62,000 nucleotides of DNA from Mesostigma viride (Eukaryota; Streptophyta; Mesostigmatophyceae; Mesostigmatales; Mesostigmataceae), in contig RPFO01000296.1 in assembly GCA_009746045.1 (NCBI GenBank), positions 1,295,775-1,357,774 of the forward strand, written 5' to 3'. Each line of letters starts with the position of its first letter. Positions within the stretch are counted from its first letter, which is position 1. A program made the translations under genes and the position numbers. Below the pieces are notes generated by a model. The model was not told the origin of the DNA, did not search any database, and saw only the letters and a program-made list of their open reading frames with translations. Shown here piece by piece: positions 1-10,585 of the stretch.

Positions 1-63
1 TTATGTTTTCTCCTTCCGTCCGTCAGTTGATTCGCACGCCGGTTATCCGACAGAGTCAGGACA

Positions 64-115
64 GTTGTTGTTGTTGTTGTTGTTGCCCACGTACGCCGCA
101 CATGGGCAGCAGAGA
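64..115. repeat. (TTG)n plus a 22-base unit shared with the other end of the window
   Basis: A run of about eight TTG units is followed by CCCACG and a 22-base segment at 94-115 beginning CGCCGCACATGG. The same arrangement, TTG run then CCCACG then the same 22 bases, recurs at 60374-60420. It is a short dispersed repeat of unknown class. Confidence 0.6.
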
Positions 116-1328
116 TTTGGAAGGCCAGAGTCAGGCCAGAGTCATTACCTAATCGTTGTCTCCGATGGCGACATCGACGATTTGTACCGTACTTCTAATA
201 GTTAAATCGCAGTCAAATATTTACTATCTTGAGTTTCCAAAAGCCATGGATATACATGTCTGTCAAAATTTATTATGGTATGGTTCAGTTCAGTTCAGTC
301 CAGTTCAGTTAACTCTGTTGTGACGCCAAGCGTGGCCGACGGAAATGGATTCTTCATGGATTCTTCATGGGCAATTATGCTTCTATTATTAGGCGACGCG
401 GCGCTACTGTGCACAACATGCGGAGCACAAGCGCAAGCTGGTTTTGTCAGGGGTGCCTCGCGGTTCGGTTTTGAGGCACGTGCGCCGGACGACCGAGCGC
501 ATGTGCGTAACCCGGCAGACCTTGGGATCTCGGACCGAATCAAAAGGACTGAGATCAGAGATTCCCCTGCGAGGAATATTTTGGCCCGCGCCAGAGCTAC
601 ACAAATTGTATCATCAATTGCCGCGCCAACGTTTCTTGAAACAACCGGTGGCGAAGGGGCGCGTAGGTGACTGACAAGCTGGCACGCAACGCCAAAGCCA
701 CTATGTTTCATACTAGCGTGCAGGTCGGCCATTCGGTGTTCGTACTCAGCAGGATCGGCAGGATCTGTCAAGATGGGTCCGGATGCATCCTGGTGATGAC
801 GTTATGAACTGACAACCTCTCAAATTCTTGTTGACATGCCCACTGTAGTTTTACTCGGTGGGGTGTCACATTTTTAGCGGCAGTCGAACACCCGCCATCG
901 CCTGACTAGGTCGCTGTCAGCCACGAATGATCTTCCTGAACTCGATTCGCGGCGTAAGTCCCCTCGAACAAAACAAGGCCGAGTACGGACGCCCTTACGT
1001 GTGGCCCGAGGATTCGGCAACGTGTGCACCCCCCTCGCCAGCAGGGCAAAATTAGCCGCGCGCGCTCCGAGCTGTGCGCTACAGCTGGATCATGCAAGTA
1101 AGAAATTTGAGTCTCAGCGACGTTGGTGGGTGAGGCGGCTCTTGAGAAATACCACACGGGTTGTGCACGGTGGCCAAACCGCAGACACCCGGCGGCTAGG
1201 CGGGGTGTCTCTCGAGAAGTGACTTCTTTTGTCCCCCCGTACGACAAGTAGAGAGGTTATGCTGACCGAGATTACGAGTTTGCGCTGTCGTGAGGGGGAG
1301 AGGTTTCTTTGTAGATAGAGTATACGCG
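116..1328. other. Gene-free stretch upstream of the adenylate kinase gene
   Basis: Several open frames overlap here on both strands, but none has a recognisable domain, splice pattern or neighbour. The last few hundred bases presumably hold the promoter and 5' UTR of the adenylate kinase gene. I see no clear TATA box or other motif I would defend. Confidence 0.4.
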
Positions 1329-2686
1329 ATGTCGAGTGTTGAAGTAGGCAAAACCGCGGCAAAGGCGCTTAGCAGCCAGGCCGCCTCCATAGCACTTGAG
1401 ATGGCAAAGAGGACGGCGCCATCGCTTATTGAAAGAGCTTGTGCCCTTGCTGGCCCTGAAAGAGCGTTTAGCAGCATGGCTGTCGCGAACGCACAGCCCA
1501 AGTCTATCCCTGAGTTCGATAGCTCGCCCGTCAGGCCCAGTATCGTATTTCTCGGACCCCCCGGCGTCGGGAAAGGAACGTACGCGAAGCGTTTAAGCGG
1601 CCTAATTGGAGTTCCCCACATCTCCGCTGGAGAGCTGGTGCGAGCGGAGGTCGCGCGGGGAACGCCTCTGGGACGTCAGGTATGAGGCTGTACTTTTCCT
1701 GTGTGGAGCTTGGGTGAGCCCACGGCGTTGTAGCGGCGTGGCTAATGAAGTTCCACTGGGCTAAGGATACATCGATAGGCATGCTCGGCGGGGCGCCGTC
1801 GTGGTGGTTTCTGATGACAGAGTTGTGGTCCGGAGGTTGTTTTCGGTGCAAGGTTCACCCTCGTGGTGCTGCTGGCTGAGCATTACCTGGCTTCGTTGCT
1901 CTGTTATCCATTTACAGGTTAAAGACGTTATGAAGTCCGGCAATCTGATCCCCGACATGCTGATTTTGGAAATATTGTCCAGGCGGATTCAAGCCAGTGA
2001 ACGCAACGGGGAGCATATGTTCATCTTTGATGGCTTCCCCCGGACCCTGGGACAGGCGGTACGTTCCATTTCGTGTACTCTGGCGCATTTACTCTCAAAT
2101 GTTTTAATTTCATTATACTATTGTGTATTATGTTTTGCACCCTTTAGCTACTACTTAACCATTGGTTCTCTCGCGCTAATGGCCTGCGTCCCTCACTCTC
2201 TCTGACATGTCATGCCGTACCTGCCTCTTTCATTCGCTATCATCATTTCAGATCGTCTTGTCCGAGATTGTCGACGTTCAGAAAGTCGTCAACCTGATCC
2301 TGCCGGACGAGATCCTGATCGCGAAATGCTTGGGCCGGCGAACGTGCGGCTCGTGCAACGAGTCCTTCAACCTGTGCGATGTCCGGACAGAAGCGGATGG
2401 CGTATGGCCTGCGATTCACATGCCGGCCATCCTCCCGCCCAAGGGATGCTCGGACAAGATGGTGTCGCGCGTCGACGACACGACCGAGGTCATCCAGCGG
2501 CGTCTTGACGTCCATGCGGCCGAGAGCAAGCCGATCGAGGAGTACTATCGCAAGATGGGTCTCCTGGTGGACTTCCCCGTCATGGGGGACATTGACGCAA
2601 CCATGGGGCGTGTCATGGACGTGATCAGTGAAGGGCAGAGCAGTCAGATGGTGCAGGCGGAGGAGCGGAAGGTGGCGTGCGCATAG
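1329..2686 (+). CDS. Adenylate kinase, plant organellar type, three exons
   Basis: Adenylate kinase catalyses ATP + AMP = 2 ADP. Exons are 1329-1679, 1918-2058 and 2252-2686. Both introns are GT-AG and phase 0, giving 308 residues. Seen: P-loop GPPGVGKGT (residues 76-84), AMP-site DGFPRT (155-160), LID-region CLGRRTC with nearby cysteines (190-205), and the family's DDT...RL helix near the C-terminus. The first 70 residues lack acidic clusters and are rich in Ala, Ser, Lys and Arg, like an organellar transit peptide. Spacing and motifs resemble the plant chloroplast/mitochondrial enzymes (Arabidopsis At2g37250 type) more than the cytosolic ones. ATG 1329 was chosen because the open frame upstream starts only at a GTG. 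Mitochondrion versus plastid is not resolved. It is the only ordinary metabolic gene here. Confidence 0.88.
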
Positions 2687-3590
2687 GGCGCGTGCCTGTA
2701 AAGTACGATTCTTTACAGACGAGGAACCTGTGGCAGGGGGATGGAGTGGTGTCGAGAGAGGCCTGCTCTGAGTGGGATTTTTGCCCTGCTCTCAGCCACA
2801 GCGAGTTTGGGTGTTGTAGCGAATCGTAGGTAATCAGTTGGGTCTGAAGTGAGACAACTGTTCCTGGTGGGGTTGTATAGTAGGTGGGGTGTCGGTGGGG
2901 TCGGATGGCTGTGGTAAGAGGAAAGCTCTCTCTTGTGGTCTCAGCCAGTTACGAGCGCCCGTGCCTCCAATAGTTGGACGGTGACTCGTGGATTGGGGAC
3001 CAACAGATGATGGGGTGGCGCCCTCAAACGCTACTTTCAATAAAGGCTCCAATAGGGGGCTACTAGTGTTAGCTACGTGTAAACTTAATTTATTGCTGGG
3101 TGTGTGCGTTGGGGCAAAGGTTGTGCCTCTTATATATATCTAATTTCCTTGGTAATGATCCTAAAACCTTTTGTATCATTGTTTCTCAAAATGGTGCTTG
3201 TTGGCGGGTGTCTTTGCGCGTGTCCGGAAATCGTTGACATGTTAAGGGAGACCGATCGCAGCAATGGTGCTCACCACTAGACACTCCGTCAAGTCCGGTG
3301 TTTTTTGCAGCGTCACCCACAGCTGGTCAGTGCTGCCCCTTGGCACAAGCTCTACAAACAGGTCGTGTTCTTGCTTCACACACAGTTCCTTGCAATGAGG
3401 GGCCTGGCCAAAGCTCGTTGCTTGCCAAAGCCTTCTTATATCAAAGAACAGCGGTTCTGGGCACATGAAATTAATTAGAGACAATGCCAGGCATTGTAAG
3501 ATTTCCATGCACACGCTTGTCCTGTAACCATGCAATTCATTCCATTTGCGTTATGAAGCTGGCAGCTTGTGAGCCTGCAACCATTAACTG
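2687..3590. other. 3' flank of the adenylate kinase gene; no other gene seen
   Basis: Candidate poly(A) signals for the upstream gene are AATAAA at 3039-3044 and TGTAA at 3078-3082; TGTAA is the usual signal in chlorophyte algae. Another TGTAA at 2697 is too close to the stop codon to act. A minus-strand open frame (3242-3535, 97 codons) has protein-like composition but no recognisable domain. Confidence 0.4.
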
Positions 3591-3959
3591 CTACGCCCCC
3601 TTCTACTAAAAAGAAGGTTTCAGCCGTGTTCAGCCCGTCTCACGGTGCGAGACTGAACAAGTCTCGCGTGCAGACACGTGTGTAGTACTCCTACACACAG
3701 ATCTCGAGTGATTTATCTAGTACCAAATCCGAAAGGCTTGCATCACTCCCCGGACAGGAGAACTTTTGCGGATGACTGTAGGTGTAAGTTGGCGATGCCA
3801 TGGTAACCGGAGACGTCCGTCCTATAGTCAGCAAAATTGGTGCGAGAGGTCCCCAGTTCGATTCCGGTCGGATTCATTTGCAGATCGCGTTTTCCGCGTT
3901 TTCCGCGGCCTGGCACTGAACGCAAAGGTTTTCACCTTTGCGGAGTGTCTGATCAGAAA
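3591..3959 (+). repeat. Dispersed repeat with tRNA-like segment, copy 1
   Basis: This ~369-bp unit has a clear second copy in reverse orientation at 45245-45608. It is flanked by ATTAACTGC on both sides (3583-3591 and 3960-3968), a likely target duplication. The first 130 bases hold successive hairpins (CCTTCT/AGAAGG, GTTCAG/CTGAAC with GTCTC/GAGAC, TGTGTAG/CTACACA). A tRNA-like stretch at about 3814-3873 has an A-box-like segment, a B box (AGTTCGATTCC) and ends that nearly pair as an acceptor stem. It is too short for a functional tRNA. I interpret it as a tRNA-derived SINE or a composite of one. The tRNA-like part lies internally rather than at the 5' end, which is atypical. Confidence 0.55.
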
Positions 3960-4266
3960 ATTAACTGCAGTTTGGCATATGTTACAACAAGTAGGCTCCT
4001 TGAATTTAGGCTGCTTTCTCGCTTATTTTTGCTGATAAAGTAGGCAACATTGGACTTAACACTAACTTGCTCAAGTCCCACCCGTATCCAACCCCCCCAA
4101 TCATCCTTTCCTACCCACCCAATTAAACCCCCGTCTTCGATCCCGCCCACTCTTGAACTAATCAACCCAACCTCCCAGCCCAAGATACAGGCAAATGCCC
4201 ATGTAGCCACGCACGTGCGCGTGCAAAGAGGCACTCAACTAACTAGCCAATTTTACCCCGACTAGC

Positions 4267-4901
4267 ATTATACTATATATACTTATTTTTACTGACTAGG
4301 TTGTCCCCAGTTTACAAATTAACAAAATTAACAAATTAACGCCGGCGGACTACCTGCGGACTGCTCTACGTGGAGTCGCCGGGCTACAAGTTGCGTACTT
4401 GACCAAACTCAGCCGTAGAGGCCGCCGCACCAATTTTTACTTCTTTTCGTCACATGGCTTGCGTTGGGTTCATCGACGAGCATCGACGCTCATCGACGGT
4501 GCAATCTGACGGCGGAGAATAAGTTCGCCACAGCACAGCGCGACGCAAGGGCTAAGATCCGACAACGTGACATGCAAAGCTTTAGACCGCATCGCTAACC
4601 GGAAATTCCGTCCAACACCGTCGTACAGTACTGCCAGTCGACCGCACCTCTGCCTCTTAACCGTCGAATGCGCAATCGATCTAGAAAGTAGAAACGTCTC
4701 CGCGACACTTCCGCGATTTCAGTACATGCCGTCACCCTTGACAGTTGTCGTACAATACTGCAAATTTACGCCAATAGAAACTCGCCTGCAAACATATATC
4801 TCGATAGAGGCATGCGTCTTATTTAATTTCAAGGTACCTCTTAATTAATCTCGCCCCCCGGCCTCCGCTAATTTGCTAATTTGCTAAATTTGCTAAAAAA
4901 G
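4267..4901 (+). mobile_element. Unclassified 635-bp insertion bounded by a 22-bp direct repeat
   Basis: The same 22 bases (AGCCAATTTTACCCCGAC and four more) occur at 4245-4266 and 4902-4923. The enclosed segment ends in a degenerate (AATTTGCT)n run followed by AAAAAAG just before the second copy. A long direct repeat plus an A-rich tail is the mark of target-primed retroposition. No coding domain or pol III promoter was recognised inside, so the class (SINE, LINE fragment or retrocopy) is open. Confidence 0.5.
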
Positions 4902-4929
4902 AGCCAATTTTACCCCGACTAGCTAGGCT

Positions 4930-5539
4930 GCATAAACGTGCCATGGGGGCATAATAGGTGCATGGGTGCAGGTGCACATGCAGGCCCGCAGGCATGCACA
5001 CAAGCAGGCAGGCAGACAGGCAGGCAGGCTGACAGATGGTGGGCAGATAGGCGGGTGGCAGACATGCAGGCTTGCAGGCGGGAGGATGGGCAGATCAACG
5101 TTGGGTGGACAGACGAGTAAGAAGATCGTTGGGTCCAAACAACCATTTTATTGGTGATGGATTTATGTGTGTGGCGCATGTGTGCAAGTCTGCCTGTGTT
5201 TTGTCGCATGTGCACGTGTGCTCGTGGGTGGGTGCACATTTGTGTGCACGTGTGCGTTAGTGTGTGCGCATGTTTAGTGTGCATGTGCGCACGTGGGTGT
5301 GTGAGCATTTGTTCACGTGTATGTTATTGTGTGCGCATGCGTTACTGTGCATGAGTGCACGTGGGTGTGTGCACATTTGTGTGCATGCGTGTGATATTGT
5401 GTGCATATATGTGTGTGTCACTGTGTGCATGTGTGTATGCTTGTATGTGTGTATGTGTGTGTGCGTGTTTGCATGTGTGTGTGTGCACATTGGTGTGCAT
5501 GTGTATGTATGTGGGTGTGCGTGTGTGCATTTGGGTGTG
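4930..5539. repeat. GCAGGCAG-rich then GTGTGCAT-rich low-complexity tract
   Basis: An imperfect GCAGGCAG region (4970-5100) is followed by about 380 bases of alternating purine-pyrimidine GT/GTGCAT sequence (5165-5539). Long Cys/Val or His/Thr open frames on both strands are composition artefacts. The gypsy element inserted exactly at the right edge of this tract. Confidence 0.8.
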
Positions 5540-6243
5540 TGTAACAACCAAATGTTACATCCAAAGTTTTCCTACTGATTGATCTGATTATGAGTTCTTT
5601 AGGACAATTATTTGGGAAGTTAGGAGGCTTCGACGTCTGATGGATATTGGGCCTGCTGAGATCTGCAGAGATTATTGTTCTACCCTCATTGGTCGTGGCC
5701 TGATCCACGTAGGGTACTTTGCATGGTTTTGTTCAGTCAGTCATAGATTCTCTTTAATACTGTTGTACCTGGTGGATCTGGTTCCAGGTCATGGAGATTC
5801 CGTATGTGCTGGCTTTGTGTTGTGTTGAGGATTTGGAAGCTAAGATCTTATCTTGAGTGATCCTCACTTTTGATTGGTCCTTCCGGGTTAGGGCTGAGCC
5901 GACCCTGCGTGCATGATGACTTTTATCCAGTTTGTGGCGGCTGGAGAAGTGTGCGTGTAAGAAAGCTAAAGCTATGGTGTAATTCAAGGGATTCCTTGGT
6001 TCATCAATCAAACAACCCTCGCTAAAAGTCAACTATAACTTCAACAGATAGTCGACTTGGATATAACATTGTCTGTTGTGTCTAACAAGGGTGGGGACTC
6101 ATTCCCTTAACTGTTGAAGATCCATCTTCATTGCTTCTCTGGACGTGAAGTTATCTGTCGCGACTCCAACCCAGGTATAAAGATCTTTTCACATCAATGT
6201 TGAAACTGAGGCTGTTGCAAACACAACATTTTTAGTCGTTACA
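5540..6243 (+). repeat. 5' LTR of the gypsy element
   Basis: 704 bp, TGTAAC...GTTACA. It matches the 3' LTR throughout. All ~17 differences I count fall in the first ~415 bases, and the last ~290 bases are identical. Confidence 0.93.
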
Positions 6244-6244
6244 T

Positions 6245-6256
6245 TGGTATCGGAGG
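6245..6256 (+). other. Primer binding site of the gypsy element
   Basis: TGGTATCGGAGG begins two bases after the LTR end. It differs by one base from TGGTATCAGAGC-type sites complementary to the 3' end of plant initiator tRNA-Met, the usual primer of this group over its first ten bases. The position and match support the LTR boundary. Confidence 0.75.
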
Positions 6257-7371
6257 TTTCTACCTCGGTGTTGGTTGTCTTGATAGTATCAGTTCACGGC
6301 TAACAATGGAATTCTTGCCTGACCCAGAGAGGGTACGTTATGCTGTGTGTTCGGACAGTTTTTAGAGTGTGACTCATCCTTATGTGACAGTCTTGCTCTG
6401 AGAGCTGCTTTGAGCTTACTACAAGTCTCTAACGTTTCCCCAGTCCGGCATGCGCGACCCATGGAGTGATGAGTAACCCGGAGACACAACCACCGTTATC
6501 AAGTAAGAGAGTTGAAGATGCAACCACATCTTTAGCAGCTCAACGGACGACCGGTGATGAAAGGGTTTCATCATCTACTCCCAGACGTCAACTATTTGGA
6601 GATACCACCTTAATGTCTGCTTCCCGCAGATATTCGCTGTCGGTCGGCCCAAAGTTCTCCATCTTGCCCCTCGGTGTGCAACCAGGCGAGCCCTCCTTGC
6701 GTGGCACTGGTAGAGGTGGACCACGGTTCTCCAACGTGGAGGACACGCGTTCGCCAGCACCCGAATACGGTTCGGCTATTCGTTTTGGCTACAACACGGT
6801 GCCGGGGCGAGACGGCACTCGGCTAGCGGCTGACGAGCTGACAGCGGAGAAAATTCGATTACAACATGAACGTGAGGAAGCTGCGAGAGCTAGAAGTGTG
6901 GCGGAAGCGCTGGAGAAGAGTGTGGGTAGGACTATTGCGCGTGTGCAGCAACTTGAGTCGCAAGGGCAGGCGGGCGATGGAGAGTCTGTTTTCGTGGATC
7001 AACCGTCTCCAACACTGGGTATACGAAGGGTATATGCGACTGACGCTCCTTTTGTTGATGAAGGGACAGATGCACAGGGGCATGAGCCTCCACGGCTCTC
7101 GGTGGCTGCGACAATGCCGGAGAGTCAGAATGCACCACACGCCCCAGTGATGGAGCTCACGTCTTTGTATCCTCGTACTGTTCCTTTTCCCAAGGTGGAG
7201 TCGGTAGACAAGCTATCGCTGACCAACCTTACCCATCGCAGCTTCGACCATTTCTCCACCAAGTTTCAGGATGTCTTCGCTATCCACTTCGCCAACTACG
7301 GGCCCAAGGCAGAGGAACGTCTCACGATGGACATCCAGAAGAGAATGGTTAGGCAGCGGATGAGCGACAGT

Positions 7372-8917
7372 CCGTGTTGGTCTGTACGGCAGTACGGGGT
7401 ACTCGGTAAAACCCTTGCGTACTGTAAAAATACAGGTATTTTTGCGAGGGGTAAAAAATACGCGAAAAAACACGCAGTACGGCATACGGGGTATTTTTGA
7501 AATTGTGCTAAAAAAGTACGGGGTATTATTGAGGCCAAGGCTTAAAGTACGGGGTATTCTAAGGATGTGTGGCCCTGCATCCAACAAATGTTACTATGTA
7601 CTATGCTCTCTGCTATTCATTGATGAGCATAATGGCAGTGACTTGCCACCTGCCACACTTAGATCGACATTGCAATACATCCTTCAAGTACATTTGTATA
7701 TTGTGGACACGCAAACTATTGACCATCTAACACCGGTCTCTTTTATTACAATGCATTATTGACAACATAATACATGATTGAATGGTATAATGCACCCAGA
7801 GCTCTGGCAGCCTCGATGCAGAGGATGTCATAGCACTATAGATGGCAGCTTCGCTGCACAATGACAACAAGTGCATGCCACGAATCCCTAAGAAATAAAA
7901 TCATTGGCAATGAACCCAGAATTGACCTTCACTGCTGCGGCAGGTCCATACTTTGCCACTGCCGCGATCATGTTCTTGTACGAGGCGCTGGCGGCGACGT
8001 GAAACGGAATGCCATTCTCGTAAAAGAAAGAGGCCTGGGCAAGGCGGACTTCCTGGAGCTGCGCATTGGAAAAGCACTGTGGAATCGTCTTCTGCACTGC
8101 CTTGCCAGAGCCACAAGGGCCAGCACCCGGGGCAGCGGCAGGCAGAAGGGCCTTGGCAACGCGGGCACCGAGCACTGCCTTTTGCTCCTTCTTTTCCAAC
8201 CGGGCTGCCTCAGCCGCCTGAAGCCTCCCGATCAGGCCTTCTACATTCCTAGACTGCTGGCAAAATGTGGCTCCCTTGTTGGGTATGTGGCCGAGATGGC
8301 CGACAGCGCGATCCTTGCTAAAGTTGCCAGGCCTGCCGAACTTGAAATCGCACAGCTTGCACGCCTGGCCACCTCTGGCCGACTACCACGTCTTCCCCAC
8401 TCACAGTCTTTTCCACCTCGTCAATCAGGTGGAGGTATTGATACTCCTCTCCCCTTTTGACGACTGGAACTCTAGGCATGGTCGCCTCTTTTAGGATTGC
8501 CTAGCGCACAATACATGAACCGGCGCACCCGGCACCCTCTATTTGCTTTAATTGCGTCTTCACTCTTCTGCGTCTTTCTGGAAGTGCACCCGTCCCTAAA
8601 CCTTATGATTCTGCCATGCATGCTCTGTCCCCTCGCAGCTTTTCTCCCGCGAATAAAAAATCCTGTCAAAAAATGTAGAAAGGCACACCGTCACGCGTGT
8701 ACTAGCAAGTAGCTATGCACTCGCTGCAATTTCAGCAATTTTAGTACCACTGACAGGTCTGGGCCTCTCCCCACCGCGTGACACGTCCACGACCTCCAAA
8801 ATCGGCTAAGTCCAAAGTGAAAAACAGTGAAAATCGTACGGCGTACGCGGTCGAAAGCGTCAGTACCGTGGAATACGGCGTATTTTCATACCCGAGGTGC
8901 CGTACGAACCAACACGG
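7372..8917 (-). mobile_element. hAT-like DNA transposon inserted in gag
   Basis: The 1,546-bp element is flanked by the 8-bp duplication GCGACAGT (7364-7371 and 8918-8925). Its ends form ~20-bp inverted repeats, CCGTGTTGGT..GTACGGCA, differing at two positions. Next to both ends are repeated TACGGGGTA / TACGGCGTA words, as expected of subterminal transposase sites. An 8-bp duplication and the transposase remnant inside both point to the hAT superfamily. It carries only a broken, N-terminal piece of transposase, so it is non-autonomous. Confidence 0.85.
7888..8382 (-). pseudogene. hAT transposase remnant (BED finger and N-terminal region)
   Basis: On the minus strand an open frame of about 164 codons starts just after a TAG at 8383-8385 and ends at TAA 7888-7890. 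It opens with a BED-type zinc finger, CKLCDFKF...GHLGH (about 8340-8361 onward). It later contains FFYENGIPFHVAASASYKNM, which closely resembles the conserved FYENGIPFNV...F..M block of plant-type hAT (DUF659-like) transposases. A possible earlier start, ATG at 8479, is in another frame, so at least one frameshift lies upstream. The catalytic core and the C-terminal hATC dimerisation domain are absent. It is a decayed copy that could move only in trans. Confidence 0.8.
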
Positions 8918-9775
8918 GCGACAGTGCCAGCGACCGTTTTGATGAGTTCTTGCGTTCTGTGGCTGGACGTGCGTGTACCGACCTCCCCTCTCTTCTATTG
9001 GGCTTTCGCCGGTTTCTGTTACCCCAGGATCAGCTTCGCATGGATCGGGACGCACTGGCTAACTGTACGCAGGCTGGGTTGACGCTGCCACAGTTCGTGG
9101 AGCAATTCACCAACCTGAGAGCCAAGATTCCCCAATGCTCTGACGCAGAGGCGCTTCACAGACTACTGCATGGCATGGCTCCCCACGTGCGACTGGATGT
9201 GGACAAGCACTTCTCCCAGTTGGACTACGTGGACTGGCAATGGGACAAGGTGTTGTCTTATGTGCTCACCCTCTGTCGTGTGCCTGCTTTTTCTGTCAAG
9301 TGGGAGCCTGTGGCCACGCCAGTGCCACCCATCAAGAAGTCCCTGAACCAGCTGGATGACCTCCTGGGGGAGCTCAATGCCTTGGATCCCTCCCAGGGTA
9401 ACTGTTTTATCTGCAACCAGCCAGGTCACTTTGCACGGGACTGCCCTAGACGGGACCAGTTTCCCCCTGCCACGAGAGGACCTTTTGGCGCCTTACCATC
9501 TAGCTCCTAGGCCACCCAGCCTTCCTCCTGGCGTTCCTGCTGGCGATCACCGGATGCAGCCAGGGTTCCAGCCCAACTTCCAGCCCTCTGGGAGGTTCCA
9601 GTCCCGCGCTCGGCCCTTCAGCAGACAGGATAAACGTAGGATGGTGAACGCTCTCATGCAGCTGCTGGCGGATGAGGAGGATGGGGGGGAAGAGGATGAG
9701 CCTCCAGCACCACCTGAACAGCTTCCACCATCGGGCAGTGGAGCCACCCCAGACCCACCTGAGTCAAAAAACTAG

Positions 9776-10585
9776 TTGGGTCCCCAGGTCATCCTTCTGT
9801 CATGGCCAGGTCTGACCTGCCTGCTGTTGACGTTAGGCCATGCAGTGAACACTGTGGGTGCTTCTGACCCTGCTGTCCCTGTGGGTCCTCCTGTACCAGG
9901 TCACTTACTCAAGTTTCAGGCTAGGCTCCTCAACGTGCCAGTTCCCTTGGCTCAACCAGCTTGCTTGTTTATGATTGATTCTGGTGCTGGCAGTAATTAT
10001 ATTGCTGCATCCTTGGTGCAGGAGCTGAAGTTGCCTGTGTTGGCCCACCCCACACCTGTCATGGTGCAGTATTCTGATGGCAGGAGAAGCTGCTCACCTG
10101 GCTATGTGCAGCTCATCTTCCAAGTTTGTTCATCCCAGACTTTGGAAGTGACAGCAGATGTCATTCCCCTCACGGCAGCAGATGTGATTTTGGGGATTCC
10201 ATGGTTGTCTGACACCAATCCTGCTATTTCTTGGCCTGACAGGGTGGTCCAGTTCAAGGATGGGACAGTGTGGGATGCTACCTGTGTGTTGCCAGGGGGG
10301 AGAAGAACAGCCACTGAGTGCTGTTCCACACAGACAGCTGTCAATGATGGCAAGGGAGGGGAAGCAGGTGAAAAAGGGGTGGATCAAGAGCCGACTTTGG
10401 AAGAGAAACGGGCTGCCCTACTGAAGCATGTGTGGTCTGCCAAGCATACTCTGTCTTATTTGGCCACCTATCCAGTGGAACACATCTTTTTCCTGCATTT
10501 GGTGCCTAATGAACCTGAGTCTGCTAGTGGTCATTCTGTCAATGCTGTCAGTTCTACTGTCACCACTGAGCAACAACAGCAGCAT
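9776..10585 (+). pseudogene. Aspartic protease region of gypsy pol
   Basis: This continues in the same frame as the gag tail directly after the TAG at 9773-9775. Retropepsin features: active-site MIDSGAGSNYI at about 9970-10002 and the downstream ILGIPWL block at about 10189-10209. The sequence runs into a Gln-rich linker (EQQQQH), where the ORF1-only LINE is inserted; the reading frame resumes beyond the LINE at 12314. It may normally be made by stop-codon readthrough, or the TAG may be a mutation. Confidence 0.85.

Larger units (their letters stand above)
6469..9775 (+). pseudogene. gag: gag of the gypsy element, split by a hAT insertion
   Basis: Structural polyprotein. The 5' part runs 6469-7371 and the 3' part resumes after the transposon at 8926. 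Both are in the same frame, so precise excision of the insert plus one 8-bp duplication would restore an uninterrupted frame. The N-terminal half is polar, with a helical RLQHEREEAAR-type stretch. The C-terminal half has capsid-like sequence and one nucleocapsid zinc knuckle, CFICNQPGHFARDC (CX2CX4HX4C, about 9401-9442). The knuckle frame stops at 9508-9510. A second frame continues the acidic, proline-rich tail to a TAG at 9773-9775, implying a one-base shift near 9450-9510. The ATG at 6469 is the first in frame after the primer site. Confidence 0.85.

Noticed and set aside
275-1247. Overlapping ORFs upstream of adenylate kinase
   Set aside because: Frames overlap on both strands with no domain, no intron pattern and no consistent start.
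3814-3873. Functional tRNA gene
   Set aside because: The B box and near-acceptor pairing are present, but the segment is ~58 bases, lacks an anticodon arm and the T stem pairs poorly.
5149-5582. Cys/Val-rich and His/Thr-rich ORFs
   Set aside because: Products of the GT-rich alternating tract on the two strands.
7861-8460. 199-codon plus-strand ORF inside the hAT element
   Set aside because: The minus strand carries the transposase motifs; the plus frame is its shadow.
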